Shown here: positions 17,917-26,547 of the stretch, piece by piece
Numbering within the stretch: position 1 is the first letter of the stretch
How the letters are laid out: each line of letters begins with the position of its first letter
NCBI RefSeq assembly: GCF_025717515.1
Contig: NZ_JAJIRN010000009.1
Location: forward strand, 1-64,000
Source of the DNA: Roseateles oligotrophus
Lineage (GTDB): Bacteria > Pseudomonadota > Gammaproteobacteria > Burkholderiales > Burkholderiaceae_C
Direction: 5' to 3'
Length of the DNA stretch: 64,000 nucleotides
Program-made: the position numbers and the translations under genes
Notes under the pieces: generated by a model
Told to the model about the DNA's origin: nothing
The model's database searches: none
Seen by the model: the letters and a program-made list of their open reading frames with translations, nothing else

Positions 17917-18294
17917 ACTGGTTGTGAATCCCTGGCGCATCGAACCGCGTGCGGCCAAGGTCACGGTCATGCCGACTCTGAGAAGGCCATCCAGGCCGCA
18001 CTGGGCGCTGTCCGACGGCGAGTCAATTTCCACCTCCGGCGCGGCCTGACCCTTGATCAGATGCGTGACCGCCCAACGGCTGCGAACTCTGTCGCCGTGC
18101 AGCTCATGCAGTCTGCGCGTGGACAGCAGCCTGCCGCTGAAGATCAGATCGATGTCCTCGAAGCCTTCGTCCGAGCCCGGCTCTCTAACGCGGCATTCGC
18201 AGGCCTGCGCCACCGGGGCGAGGCTCAGGCCTAGCAGCAAGGCCAGCCGGAATAAACGCATAAGCCGCAAGGCCCATCGAGCGGGCCTCATCAT
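17905..18294 (-). pseudogene. Cys-X-Cys secreted domain, truncated paralogue of the next gene's N-terminus
   Basis: The start ATG overlaps the stop of the pentapeptide gene by ATGA (18291-18294). The product has a signal peptide ending PVAQA, then a mature N-terminus CEC. About 95 residues that parallel the first domain of the neighbouring pentapeptide protein follow: F-x-D-x-x-L-x-F-x-G-x-L, a KG, EIDSPSDS, CG and a last Cys in TTSSCTW. Conserved sequence ends exactly where the convergent MFS gene ends. The frame stays open to 17164 only antisense to that gene, with low-complexity Arg/Gln-rich residues. I read it as a duplicated copy whose 3' part was lost; a long functional overlap is the less likely alternative. 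Confidence 0.55.
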
Positions 18295-20180
18295 TGCGTG
18301 GGGCAAGGCTTCGCGCCGGCCTTTTTCGGCTGAAACCCAGCGGGCCAACGGGTGCCGGCGCCGTAGCAGGCGCCTTGCAAGTTGGCGCCGTCCAGGCGCG
18401 CTTGCCGCAAGTCCAGCTCCAGCAGCCGCGCTTCGCGCAGGTTGGCGCCGCGGAAGTCCGTACCCTGAAGGCTAACGGCCCAAATACGGGCATATTGCAG
18501 CTCGGCCTGACGGAAGTCGGCGCCGTCGAAGGAGCCGCGATTGATCCTCAACTGCTGCAGCTTGGCCCGGTTGAAATTGCTGCCTTCGAAGCGCCCGTCA
18601 GAGATGGAATAGCCTTCCAGATTCATGTCTTGCATCTGGCTGCCGCGACCATCGATGCCGTACAGAGGGACGCCTTGGCCCGACTCGTAGCCCCGAATAC
18701 TTTTGGAGTGTGGGGTCGGCTTGAACGGGTAGCCGGCACTCAAGGCCGTGACGGGTGGGCGGCCCGGGCAGTTGACCCAGAGCGGCAGCAGCGGCAGCTT
18801 GGTCCAGTCCGTGCCGGCCGGCATGACGGTGCGGCAATCGATCAAGGCCGGGACCCAAATGAGGTCGGTCAGTAGGGCGCCGGACAGATCGGTGCCGCGT
18901 AAATCGATCGGCGCGAAATTGCCCTGCATATAGGGCGAGGGGTCGGAAAAACTCGCGCCGCGCAGCGAGCTATTGACGAACACGGCTCCGCGCAGCTTGG
19001 CTGAATCCAATTGATGGCCACTCAGATCGACATTTTCAATCCGCGCATCTTGCAAATCGAGCCCGCGCAGACGAGATCCGCTGAATTTGACATCCTTCAA
19101 ATGGGCCTGTCGGAACTTGGCGCCGGCCAGGTCGACGTTGGAAAAGTCGGCGCCCTGCAGCAAGGTCTCGCTGAAATCGGCGCCCACCAAGGTGGTGCGG
19201 GCTTCGGCGCCGAGCTGGGTGTCGACGCTAAAACCTGCGCCATCCAAGCGGGCCGCAATGAAGTTGGCCCTATCCAGCTTGGCTCCGCGAAAATCGCTCT
19301 CGCGCAGGTCGGCACGGCTGAAGTCAAAGCCGTTCAGCTGCGCATTCTGGAACTGGGCGCCTTGCAGATTGGCGTCGGCGAAGTTGCCTTGCTCCCTGAA
19401 CCCGGCCCGATAGCCTCGCAGATCAAGCCCCGGGCGGGCCAGTTCGGCATGGCGATTCAAGCGCATCAAGGCGTCTTGCCGCCCCTGCATGGCATGGGCT
19501 TGCTCCGCTTGCATGGCCAGCAAGGTGTCGAATCCGGGCAGGGCTGCCTCATAACGATGCAGGCCCATCTGCGCCTGTGCCAAGGCCAGCAAGGCTTCGG
19601 TATCGCTCGGCCAGAGCCTCAGCAAGGCCTGATAGGCCGTGATGGCCTGCTCGAAGGCATGGGATTCGAGAAAATAGCGGGCGCGTGCTGAATGGCTTTG
19701 TTTGTCGCCGGGGTGCTGCTGCAGCAGCAAGTCCATTTCGGTCCGCTTGCGCTGCTGAAGCTGCATCGACGCGGGGTCGGGGGCGAAGTGGCAAAGATCA
19801 CTGGTGTAGCCGGCGCTGGCGTCTCCCTTAGCGACCATCAGCCTGATTGCGCCGATGCGGTCGTTGAAGCCACAGCTGTCGGCCGGGCTGTCCACCTCGA
19901 TGATGGCCTGATCCGACGGCCCTTTGAAGGATTCCAGCAGGCGATAGCGCCCCCGCAGCGGTCGACTGTGATCTCGCCTGCGCTCGGCCTCGCTGAGTAA
20001 GCGCAGCGAGATCAGCTCGCCGCGAAACAACAGGCTGGCGTCAAGAAAATGCTGTTCGGAGCTGCTTTCGCTGATGCAAAGACAGGCTTGGGCCTGGCCA
20101 TGCAGCGCTATCAATAGCAGGCCCATGGTCATCAGCCAGCGGAATTGCCCTGACTTTGGGTGCGAGGTGAATGCAGGCAT
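18291..20180 (-). CDS. Secreted Cys-X-Cys domain / pentapeptide-repeat protein
   Basis: The protein has 629 residues. A signal peptide ends at GQAQA, leaving a mature N-terminus CLC. The first domain (about residues 33-135) contains paired cysteines (CLC, CGF, LCHF) and the segment KG...EVDSPADS, an arrangement like TIMP/netrin modules. Residues 160-240 form two TPR-like helical pairs (ARARYFLESHAFEQAITAYQALLRLWP). From about 250 there are long pentapeptide repeats A(D/N)Lxx (ADLRESDFRGAKLDRANF and similar), interrupted near 430-500 by a Cys-containing insert, and resuming to the end. Pentapeptide repeats fold as right-handed quadrilateral beta-helices. Function is unknown; the protein should be periplasmic or extracellular. 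Confidence 0.8.
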   Translation of the reverse strand: MPAFTSHPKSGQFRWLMTMGLLLIALHGQAQACLCISESSSEQHFLDASLLFRGELISLRLLSEAERRRDHSRPLRGRYRLLESFKGPSDQAIIEVDSPADSCGFNDRIGAIRLMVAKGDASAGYTSDLCHFAPDPASMQLQQRKRTEMDLLLQQHPGDKQSHSARARYFLESHAFEQAITAYQALLRLWPSDTEALLALAQAQMGLHRYEAALPGFDTLLAMQAEQAHAMQGRQDALMRLNRHAELARPGLDLRGYRAGFREQGNFADANLQGAQFQNAQLNGFDFSRADLRESDFRGAKLDRANFIAARLDGAGFSVDTQLGAEARTTLVGADFSETLLQGADFSNVDLAGAKFRQAHLKDVKFSGSRLRGLDLQDARIENVDLSGHQLDSAKLRGAVFVNSSLRGASFSDPSPYMQGNFAPIDLRGTDLSGALLTDLIWVPALIDCRTVMPAGTDWTKLPLLPLWVNCPGRPPVTALSAGYPFKPTPHSKSIRGYESGQGVPLYGIDGRGSQMQDMNLEGYSISDGRFEGSNFNRAKLQQLRINRGSFDGADFRQAELQYARIWAVSLQGTDFRGANLREARLLELDLRQARLDGANLQGACYGAGTRWPAGFQPKKAGAKPCPTQ

Positions 20181-20232
20181 TTGGCGGCGCTCCGGACATG
20201 GTGTGGCCGCAGCCTAAGGCAAAAAGCCGGTT

Positions 20233-21540
20233 CTACTGCGCGTCGTCGCCCGAGTGCTGTTCTTCGCTACCGCGAGGTTTACGTGCTGACCCTGCCACCA
20301 GATCAAAGCGGAACATCCGGCATTCGATCGGGCCGTTCCACATCGGGAAGCGGCGCGATTCCTTCAGCCGCATCTGCTGAGGTAACTTCATATCCGGGCA
20401 GAGCAGCCAGGCGGTCCAGCCGGCCGGGTTGTGCGTGTAGGCGCGCTTCCAATGCGAGGCCAGGCGCGGGAAGAAATCGTCGCCGGCATCGCGGGCCTCC
20501 GAGCCGCCGGCGTCGCGGCTCATGTATTGACTGACGCCCGCCTTGCCGCGCACCTCGATCCGCTCGCCATAGGGCGGGTTCATCATGATGGTGCCTGGCA
20601 TGCCCTCGGGCAGCTCTGGCGCCGGGCGCTCCAAGGCATCGCCACCATTGAATTGGATGTACTGGGCGACGCCGGCACGCTCGGCATTGCGGCGCGCAAA
20701 GTCCACCATCCGGAAGGCCACATCGCTGCAAAAGATCGGCACCGCCGGCGCATGCTCGCGGTCCTTGGCGGCCTGCTTGATCGCTTGCCAGCGGCCGCGC
20801 AAGGGCACAAAGGGCAGTTGCCTCTCGAAAGCAAAGCGGCGCTGCATGCCAGCGGCCATGCCGCAGGCGATCTGTGCGGCTTCGACCGCGATGGTGCCCG
20901 AGCCGCAGCAGGGGTCGTGCAGCGCGCCGCCGGTCTCGGGCGTGCCCTTCCAGCCGGCGGCGGCCAGCATCGCGGCGGCCAGGGTTTCCTTCAGTGGCGC
21001 GTCGCCCTTGTCTTCGCGCCAGCCGCGTTTGAACAGCGGCTCGCCCGAGGTGTCGACGTACAGCGTCGCATCCAGCTCGCTCAGGTGCAAGATGATCGGC
21101 AAATCGGGGAAGCGGGTGTCGACGCTAGGGCGCTCGCCGGTGGCGTCGCGCAGCACATCGCAGATCGCGTCCTTGACGCGCAGCGTGGCGAAGTTGAGGC
21201 TGCGCAGCGGCGAATGGCGCGCCACGGTGTCGACGCGAATCGTCTCGGCCGGCGTGATCCACTCGGTCCAGTCAATCGTGCGGGCCAACGCGTAGATATC
21301 GTCCTCATGGCGGTAGCCGCCCGAGGTCAGCTCTATCATCACGCGCTGTGCCAGGCGGCATTCGAGGTTGAGCTTCATCACGCCCTCGAGATCGCTCTTC
21401 AGCGCGATGCCGCCGCGCAAGACCTCGATATGCGTCTTAGGCAGGATCAGGCGGACTTCTTCGTCCAGCAAGCGCTCCACGCCGGAGGCGCAGGAGAGAA
21501 AAAGTTGGTGAACGGTTTTGGGGGATTCTTTGGCGGCCAT
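20233..21540 (-). CDS. rlmL: THUMP-domain class I rRNA methyltransferase, RlmL-like
   Basis: The protein has an N-terminal THUMP RNA-binding region (FLSCASGVERLLDEEV; ERPSVDTRFPDLPIILHL) and a Rossmann methyltransferase core with motif DPCCGSGTIAVEAAQIA and the base-methylation motif NPPYGER. This matches the RlmL half of E. coli RlmKL, which makes m2G2445 in 23S rRNA. The RlmK domain is absent, as is usual in betaproteobacteria. There are 435 residues, with a short charged C-terminal tail. It is monocistronic and divergent from the thioesterase gene. Confidence 0.88.
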   Translation of the reverse strand: MAAKESPKTVHQLFLSCASGVERLLDEEVRLILPKTHIEVLRGGIALKSDLEGVMKLNLECRLAQRVMIELTSGGYRHEDDIYALARTIDWTEWITPAETIRVDTVARHSPLRSLNFATLRVKDAICDVLRDATGERPSVDTRFPDLPIILHLSELDATLYVDTSGEPLFKRGWREDKGDAPLKETLAAAMLAAAGWKGTPETGGALHDPCCGSGTIAVEAAQIACGMAAGMQRRFAFERQLPFVPLRGRWQAIKQAAKDREHAPAVPIFCSDVAFRMVDFARRNAERAGVAQYIQFNGGDALERPAPELPEGMPGTIMMNPPYGERIEVRGKAGVSQYMSRDAGGSEARDAGDDFFPRLASHWKRAYTHNPAGWTAWLLCPDMKLPQQMRLKESRRFPMWNGPIECRMFRFDLVAGSARKPRGSEEQHSGDDAQ

Positions 21541-21620
21541 GGGCCTATTGTCCCAGCAACCGGAACAGCAACAGCGCGGCGACCTAAACTGCCTCTGTCA
21601 AATTGCCAAGCAGGAGAAAC

Positions 21621-22031
21621 ATGCGCACACCCGATCAGCTGACTCAGTTCGGCGCCGCCAGCTTGCCGGGACTGCTCGGCATCGTGATCTTGCAGGCCAG
21701 CCCTGAGGAGATTTATGCCGAGTTGCCGGTACGGCCCGGCGTGATGGCGCCGAACGGCTATTTGCATGCCGGCAGCATCGTGAGCCTGGCCGACACTTGC
21801 GCGGGCTATGGCTGCATTGCCAATTTACCGGCCGGTGCCAGCGGCTTCACGACGATTGAGTTGAAGTCCAACCACCTCGGCACGGCCCGCGACGGCGTGA
21901 TTGAGTGCAAGGCCAGGCCGGTGCATCTAGGCCGCACAACCCAGGTCTGGGATGCCGTCGTCACTCACCGCGAGACCGGCAAGACGCTGGCATTGTTTCG
22001 CTGTACCCAGATGCTGCTGTATCCCAAGTGA
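21621..22031 (+). CDS. PaaI-family hotdog thioesterase
   Basis: Starting at ATG 21621 (AGGAG seven bases upstream; an in-frame TTG six codons earlier is not needed) the product has 136 residues. The hotdog core carries the motif GYLHAGSIVSLADTCAGYG, with the active-site Asp typical of PaaI/YdiI acyl-CoA thioesterases, and a closing strand LALFRCTQMLL. It probably hydrolyses acyl- or aryl-CoA; the substrate is not predictable. It stands alone, divergent from rlmL. Confidence 0.88.
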   Translation: MRTPDQLTQFGAASLPGLLGIVILQASPEEIYAELPVRPGVMAPNGYLHAGSIVSLADTCAGYGCIANLPAGASGFTTIELKSNHLGTARDGVIECKARPVHLGRTTQVWDAVVTHRETGKTLALFRCTQMLLYPK

Positions 22032-22105
22032 TTCGGCCGAGCGTACTTGCTCCGGCGGTTGCGTTCGATTTCTGGCGACGTGAATTTGCCCTTAGGATCA
22101 TGGTC

Positions 22106-22897
22106 ATGAAGGCGTCCAGACTTTTGCAAATCAGCCGGCCTTGGCTTTTGGCCTCGGGCCGTCGCTTGTGCCTGTTGATGTTTGCCTTGAGCGTTTCGCA
22201 GGCCCAATCGGCGCCGGCCCCGGTGTTTGTGATGGGGTCCAGTGCGGACGACACGAACTATGTTGCGCTGTGGCAGACCATGGTCCACAAGGAGGCGTTC
22301 AGGCGCATGCAAATTCCTTTGGCCTTCACCGTCGCGCCGCTCAAGCGCATCACCATGATGTCGGAGCAGGGCGCGATCGACGGTGAACCGGGTCGGGCTC
22401 CGGCCTATGGCTTGGCCCACCCGGAGATGCTGGTGGTCGACTTCCCGATGATGGAGGTGGTGTTCAGCATTTACGCGGCCCGGCCAAGGCCTGGCCTGAA
22501 CCGCATCGAAGACCTGCGCGACAGTACGTTGAAGGGCGCTTATGCGCGCGGCGCACTCGGTTGTGAGCAGGTGCTGATGTCGCTGTTTCCGGCGACCCGG
22601 CTGACCTCAGTGACCTCGGGCAAGAATGGTCTCGCCATGCTCGCCATTGGCCACGCAGATTTTTATTGCGATGTCAGTTCGAGCATGATGAATGTGCTGA
22701 ATTCGGCCGAGGGCCGAAAAGGCCCTCAACCCTATAAGCTGTTTGATCTGGGCCCCAAGGTGCCGCTGCGCCCCTATGTGCAGAAAAAGCATGCGGCCTT
22801 GGTGCCGATTTTTGTCGCCACCTTGAAGCAGATGAAAGAGGAAGGGCTGTTCGAGAAATATTGGCTCGAAGCCGAGAAGCAAACCATGGGCAACTGA
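22106..22897 (+). CDS. Periplasmic solute-binding protein (SBP family 3-like), copy 1
   Basis: The start at 22106 (MKASRLLQ) has AGGA nine bases upstream; an ATG at 22100 is the alternative, and a longer frame from 21905 overlaps the thioesterase gene. A signal peptide ends around SQAQSA. The mature part resembles amino-acid-type extracellular binding domains: APLKRITMMSEQGAIDGEPGRAPAY, GLNRIEDLRDSTLKGAYARG, LAMLAIGHADFYCD, FEKYW. Such proteins serve ABC importers or act as stand-alone sensors. No permease or ATPase gene is nearby. It is roughly half identical to the next gene, from which it is separated by four bases. Confidence 0.8.
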   Translation: MKASRLLQISRPWLLASGRRLCLLMFALSVSQAQSAPAPVFVMGSSADDTNYVALWQTMVHKEAFRRMQIPLAFTVAPLKRITMMSEQGAIDGEPGRAPAYGLAHPEMLVVDFPMMEVVFSIYAARPRPGLNRIEDLRDSTLKGAYARGALGCEQVLMSLFPATRLTSVTSGKNGLAMLAIGHADFYCDVSSSMMNVLNSAEGRKGPQPYKLFDLGPKVPLRPYVQKKHAALVPIFVATLKQMKEEGLFEKYWLEAEKQTMGN

Positions 22898-22901
22898 GGT
22901 G

Positions 22902-23675
22902 ATGACCCGTCTTCGCTCCTTGAGTCGCTGCTTGTGTAGCCTGTCCTTGGCCATGCTGCCGGTCTTGGCACCTGCGGCCGCGCCGGAGCCCGCCGCGCCC
23001 TTGATCATGGGGGCCAACGCCGACGATAGCAGCTTCATCGGCGGGTGGACCCGCAAAATCCATAGGGAAGCGTTTCGGCGCATGCAGGTGCCGATGGAGT
23101 TCACCCAGGCGCCGCTCAAACGCATCAGCTTGATGGCCGAGCAGGGCACCATCGACGGTGAACTCTCGCGCGCGCCGGCCTATGGTGCCGCGCACCCTGA
23201 AATGCTGCTGGTTGACGTGACGCTGATGGAGGCCAGCTTCAGCATTTACACGGCCAAGCCTATGCCCGCCGTCGGCCGCCTCGAAGACCTGCGCGATAAG
23301 GGCAATTTGCAGGGAGCTTACACGCGCGGTGTGCTCGGCTGCGAGAACGTGCTGCAGCCGATGTTTGCGCCGAATCGGCTGACGGCGGTGCCTTCGGCCA
23401 AGAACGGTTTGGCCATGCTTGCCATCGGTCATGCGGACTTTTTTTGCGACTCCAGCACGGGCATGTTGAATGCGTTGAAGGCGGATGGGGGTCGCAAGGG
23501 CTTGCAAGCGCACAAGCTGTTTGACCTGGGCCCCAAGGTGGCGCTGAGCCCCTATCTGCACAAGCGGCACGCGGCTTTGGTGCCTGTTTTTGCCGCCACC
23601 TTGAAACAGATGAAGGCCGAAGGCCTGTTCGAACGCTATTGGCTTGAAGTAGAAAAGCAGTCGAGCCCGCCTTGA
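22902..23675 (+). CDS. Periplasmic solute-binding protein (SBP family 3-like), copy 2
   Basis: This is a tandem paralogue of the preceding gene with the same landmarks in the same order (FRRMQVPMEFTQAPLKRI, EQGTIDGELSRAPAYG, LRDKGNLQGAYTRGVLGCE, KNGLAMLAIGHADFFCD, LFDLGPKV). The signal peptide ends near PAAAPE. The ATG at 22902 lies four bases after the previous stop, with GAGGT overlapping the stop codon, so the two are co-translated. Both copies retain the Cys in LGCE and in F/Y-CD, possibly a disulfide. The ligand is unknown; absence of transporter genes suggests either a distant permease or a non-transport role. Confidence 0.8.
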   Translation: MTRLRSLSRCLCSLSLAMLPVLAPAAAPEPAAPLIMGANADDSSFIGGWTRKIHREAFRRMQVPMEFTQAPLKRISLMAEQGTIDGELSRAPAYGAAHPEMLLVDVTLMEASFSIYTAKPMPAVGRLEDLRDKGNLQGAYTRGVLGCENVLQPMFAPNRLTAVPSAKNGLAMLAIGHADFFCDSSTGMLNALKADGGRKGLQAHKLFDLGPKVALSPYLHKRHAALVPVFAATLKQMKAEGLFERYWLEVEKQSSPP

Positions 23676-23683
23676 TGCCGGTT

Positions 23684-24202
23684 TCAGCGCATCGGGAACA
23701 TGCGCTCGTCATCGAAGATCATGCTGTGGGTGGTGCGCAGCACGACGCCGTCCTTGAAGTGCACATTGAAGCGTTGGCGCTGGCCCATCGGCTCATCGGG
23801 CACGGTCCAGTCCCAAACGTCTTCGCCGCTGAATTTGAAGAAAACGCGGCTGCGCTCTTTGCCCAGCAGGCGGCTGACCTGATCGGGCGTCCAGCCCGGC
23901 TGAATGCGGGCGCGGACAGCCGGTTGCAGCGTGTCTTCAATGCCGATGACCTTGCCCTCGGCGTCGACCCGTATCATCAGCGCGCTCTTGCCCATGGGCT
24001 GCTGCGAGTATTCCAGCGTCTTGCCGCCCTTGCCGTCGAGATCGGGCCAGACCTGCACCGGCGGGCCATACTGAGCCAGCACGGCGCTGCTGCTCATGCC
24101 GGGGTTGACGCCGCGCGAGCTGGGTACGCCGACACAGCCGGCCAGACTTAGCGCCAGGGCGTAGGCAATTGCGCGGCTTGCCGGGCGAACTGAGAGGGAC
24201 AT
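23684..24202 (-). CDS. BamE/SmpA-like outer-membrane lipoprotein
   Basis: The 172-residue protein has a lipoprotein signal with lipobox LAGC near residue 22. It has two repeats of the BamE-type pattern: NPGMSSSAVLAQYGPPVQVW ... and QPGWTPDQVSRLLGKERSRVFF ... VWDWTV. BamE itself is shorter and has one such domain, so this is a relative rather than certain BamE. It lies downstream of rpoN on the same strand with a 23-base gap, and converges on the second binding-protein gene. The role is probably at the outer membrane; the partner is unknown. Confidence 0.78.
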   Translation of the reverse strand: MSLSVRPASRAIAYALALSLAGCVGVPSSRGVNPGMSSSAVLAQYGPPVQVWPDLDGKGGKTLEYSQQPMGKSALMIRVDAEGKVIGIEDTLQPAVRARIQPGWTPDQVSRLLGKERSRVFFKFSGEDVWDWTVPDEPMGQRQRFNVHFKDGVVLRTTHSMIFDDERMFPMR

Positions 24203-24225
24203 GGTTGTTGTGCTCCTGAGGCTTT

Positions 24226-25749
24226 TCAGCTGACTCTGCGCATCGTCGTCGTGCCTATCTTCATGCCTTCGCGGTACTTGGCCACGGTGCGGCGTGCGAC
24301 CTGTATGCCTTGCTCTTCCAGCATATCGGCCAGGGCGCTGTCGGATAGCGGCTTGGCCGGGTTCTCGGCGTCGATGAACTGCTTGATCAAGGCGCGCACG
24401 GCGGTGCTGGACGCATTGCCGCCGGCCTCGGTGTTGAGACCCGAACCGAAGAAATATTTCAGCTCGAAGGTGCCGAACAGGGTGGCCATGTATTTGGCCG
24501 TGGTGACGCGTGAAATCGTTGATTCATGCAGGCCCAGTTCATCGGCAATTTCTCGCAGCACCAGCGGTTTCATTGCCAAGGCGCCATGCGTGAAGAAGGC
24601 TTTTTGGCGTTCCACGATGGCCTGCGAGACGCGCAATATCGTCTCGAAGCGTTGCTGGATATTCTTGATGAACCAGCGCGCTTCTTGCAGCTGGCCTCCA
24701 AGCGGGCTGTTCGTTATGCCGCCGCGGGTCTGGCGCAGCGCGTTGGCATAAATCTCGTTGATGCGCAGCTTGGGCGCGACCTCGGGGTTGATGATGACGC
24801 GCAATTCCCGGCCGACCTTGCGCACGATCACATCCGGGATCACGGCCGCGGCCATGCCGCGCGCGAAGGCACGCCCCGGCTTGGGCTCCAGCGACACGAT
24901 CAGCGCCTGCGCCTCGCGTAAAAGCTCGTCATCGGCGCCGGTCAAGGCCATCATTTTCTTGTAGTCGCGCCGAGCCAGCAGTTCCAGATGCTTCTGGCAA
25001 ATCATGATGGCGATCATCTGCGGCGCGCTGCGCGGCAGGGCGCGCAATTGCAGCTCCAGGCATTCGGCCAGATCCTTGGCGCCGACGCCGGTCGGGGTCA
25101 TGTTCTTAAGCCATTTCAGCGCGATGCGCAGATGGTCGAGCAGGTCTTCGCGCTCCTCTGCATCTTCGGCCAGCGCCGCGGCGATTTCGTCCAGGCTGTC
25201 TTCCAGATAGCCGTCTTCGCTCAGCGATTCGATCAGCACATGGAGGGCCATGCGGTCGCTGTCCGACAGACTCATGCCGGCCATTTGCTGCGTCAGATGC
25301 TCTTGCAGACTGATTTCGCCATTGGATTGGTCGCCATGCTCGCCGTCTTCGTCGCCGCTGTTGTTGGCGCTGCCGGGGCTGTTGGCGGGTTGTTCTCGGA
25401 TGCCGTCAAAGTCATCGCGCTCGGTGCCGTTTTCCCAGTCCTCGCGCTCGGTGGCGCCGAAGTCGTCGGCCTGCAGCTCGGCCGTTGCCTCAGTGCCGCC
25501 GCCAAGTTCCACGTCGGCGCCGCTGTCCTCGGCGGCGGTGGTCTCGCTGACATTGCCGCGCATCTCGGTCAGCTCGGGAGTGGCCACGCTGTAGTCGTCT
25601 TCGGTCTCCAGCAGCGGGTTCTGCGCCAGCATCTGTTCGACTTCTTGATTCAGTTCCAGCGTCGACAACTGCAGCAGCCGAATGGATTGCTGTAACTGGG
25701 GCGTTAGCGAAAGGTGCTGGCTTTGCCGCAGCTGCAGAGAGGGCTTCAT
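24226..25749 (-). CDS. rpoN: RNA polymerase sigma-54 factor
   Basis: The protein has 507 residues. The Gln-rich region I (MKPSLQLRQSQHLSLTPQLQQSIRLLQLS) binds activators and core. An acidic region II (about 60-150, rich in Asp, Glu and Asn) follows. The core-binding domain and HTH come next, and the RpoN box ARRTVAKYRE sits near the C-terminus. It directs transcription from -24/-12 promoters together with AAA+ activators. It follows lptB by 15 bases, the usual betaproteobacterial order, but the hpf gene that commonly follows rpoN is absent. Confidence 0.98.
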   Translation of the reverse strand: MKPSLQLRQSQHLSLTPQLQQSIRLLQLSTLELNQEVEQMLAQNPLLETEDDYSVATPELTEMRGNVSETTAAEDSGADVELGGGTEATAELQADDFGATEREDWENGTERDDFDGIREQPANSPGSANNSGDEDGEHGDQSNGEISLQEHLTQQMAGMSLSDSDRMALHVLIESLSEDGYLEDSLDEIAAALAEDAEEREDLLDHLRIALKWLKNMTPTGVGAKDLAECLELQLRALPRSAPQMIAIMICQKHLELLARRDYKKMMALTGADDELLREAQALIVSLEPKPGRAFARGMAAAVIPDVIVRKVGRELRVIINPEVAPKLRINEIYANALRQTRGGITNSPLGGQLQEARWFIKNIQQRFETILRVSQAIVERQKAFFTHGALAMKPLVLREIADELGLHESTISRVTTAKYMATLFGTFELKYFFGSGLNTEAGGNASSTAVRALIKQFIDAENPAKPLSDSALADMLEEQGIQVARRTVAKYREGMKIGTTTMRRVS

Positions 25750-25764
25750 TGCGCTTGCGCCCAG

Positions 25765-26547
25765 TTACATGCGGAAGTTTTCGCCAAGATAGACCTTGCG
25801 CACGTCGGCGTTTTCAATGATCTCGGCCGGCGTGCCTTCGGCCAGCACCGAACCCTCGCTGATGATGTAGGCGCGGTCACAAATGCCCAAGGTCTCGCGC
25901 ACATTGTGGTCGGTGATCAGCACGCCGATACCGCGCGCTTTCAGGAAGCCGATGATGCGCTGGATCTCCAGCACGGCGATCGGGTCAACGCCGGCAAAGG
26001 GCTCGTCCAAAAGAATGAAGCGTGGCTGGGTGGCCAAGGCGCGAGCGATTTCGACGCGCCGGCGCTCGCCGCCCGACAGGGCCGGCGCCGGGCTGTCGCG
26101 CAGTTTTTCGATGCTCAGATCGTGCAGCAGGCTCTCCAGCAACTCGTTGATGCGGGCGGGTGACAAGGCACGGCCGTCCGGCCCGACCTGCAACTCCAGC
26201 ACCGCGCGGATGTTCTGTTCGGTCGTCAACTTGCGGAAGATCGAGGCCTCCTGCGGCAGGTAACTCAGGCCCAGCCTTGCGCGTTGATGGATGGGCAGAT
26301 GCTGAACCTCCCGGCCGTCGATGCGGATCTGGCCGGCGTCGGCGCGCACCAGGCCGACGATCATGTAAAAGCTGGTGGTCTTGCCGGCGCCATTGGGGCC
26401 CAGCAGACCAACCACCTCGCCGCTATTGACTCCGACATGGACATTGGTGACGACACGGCGCACACCATAGCTCTTGGCCAAGCCCTCGGCCTCCAGACGG
26501 CTGCGCGGCCCTGCTTCCAGTGCCGGGATAGTTGCTGCCGCGCTCAT
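25765..26547 (-). CDS. lptB: Lipopolysaccharide export ABC ATPase LptB
   Basis: The Walker A motif [11 protein letters not shown], signature [16 protein letters not shown] and Walker [17 protein letters not shown] are all intact, with the LptB-typical downstream text [28 protein letters not shown]. LptB powers extraction of LPS from the inner membrane through LptFG and LptC. There are 260 residues, with a short N-terminal extension compared with E. coli. The ATG overlaps the stop of lptA by four bases. Confidence 0.97.
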   Translation of the reverse strand: MSAAATIPALEAGPRSRLEAEGLAKSYGVRRVVTNVHVGVNSGEVVGLLGPNGAGKTTSFYMIVGLVRADAGQIRIDGREVQHLPIHQRARLGLSYLPQEASIFRKLTTEQNIRAVLELQVGPDGRALSPARINELLESLLHDLSIEKLRDSPAPALSGGERRRVEIARALATQPRFILLDEPFAGVDPIAVLEIQRIIGFLKARGIGVLITDHNVRETLGICDRAYIISEGSVLAEGTPAEIIENADVRKVYLGENFRM

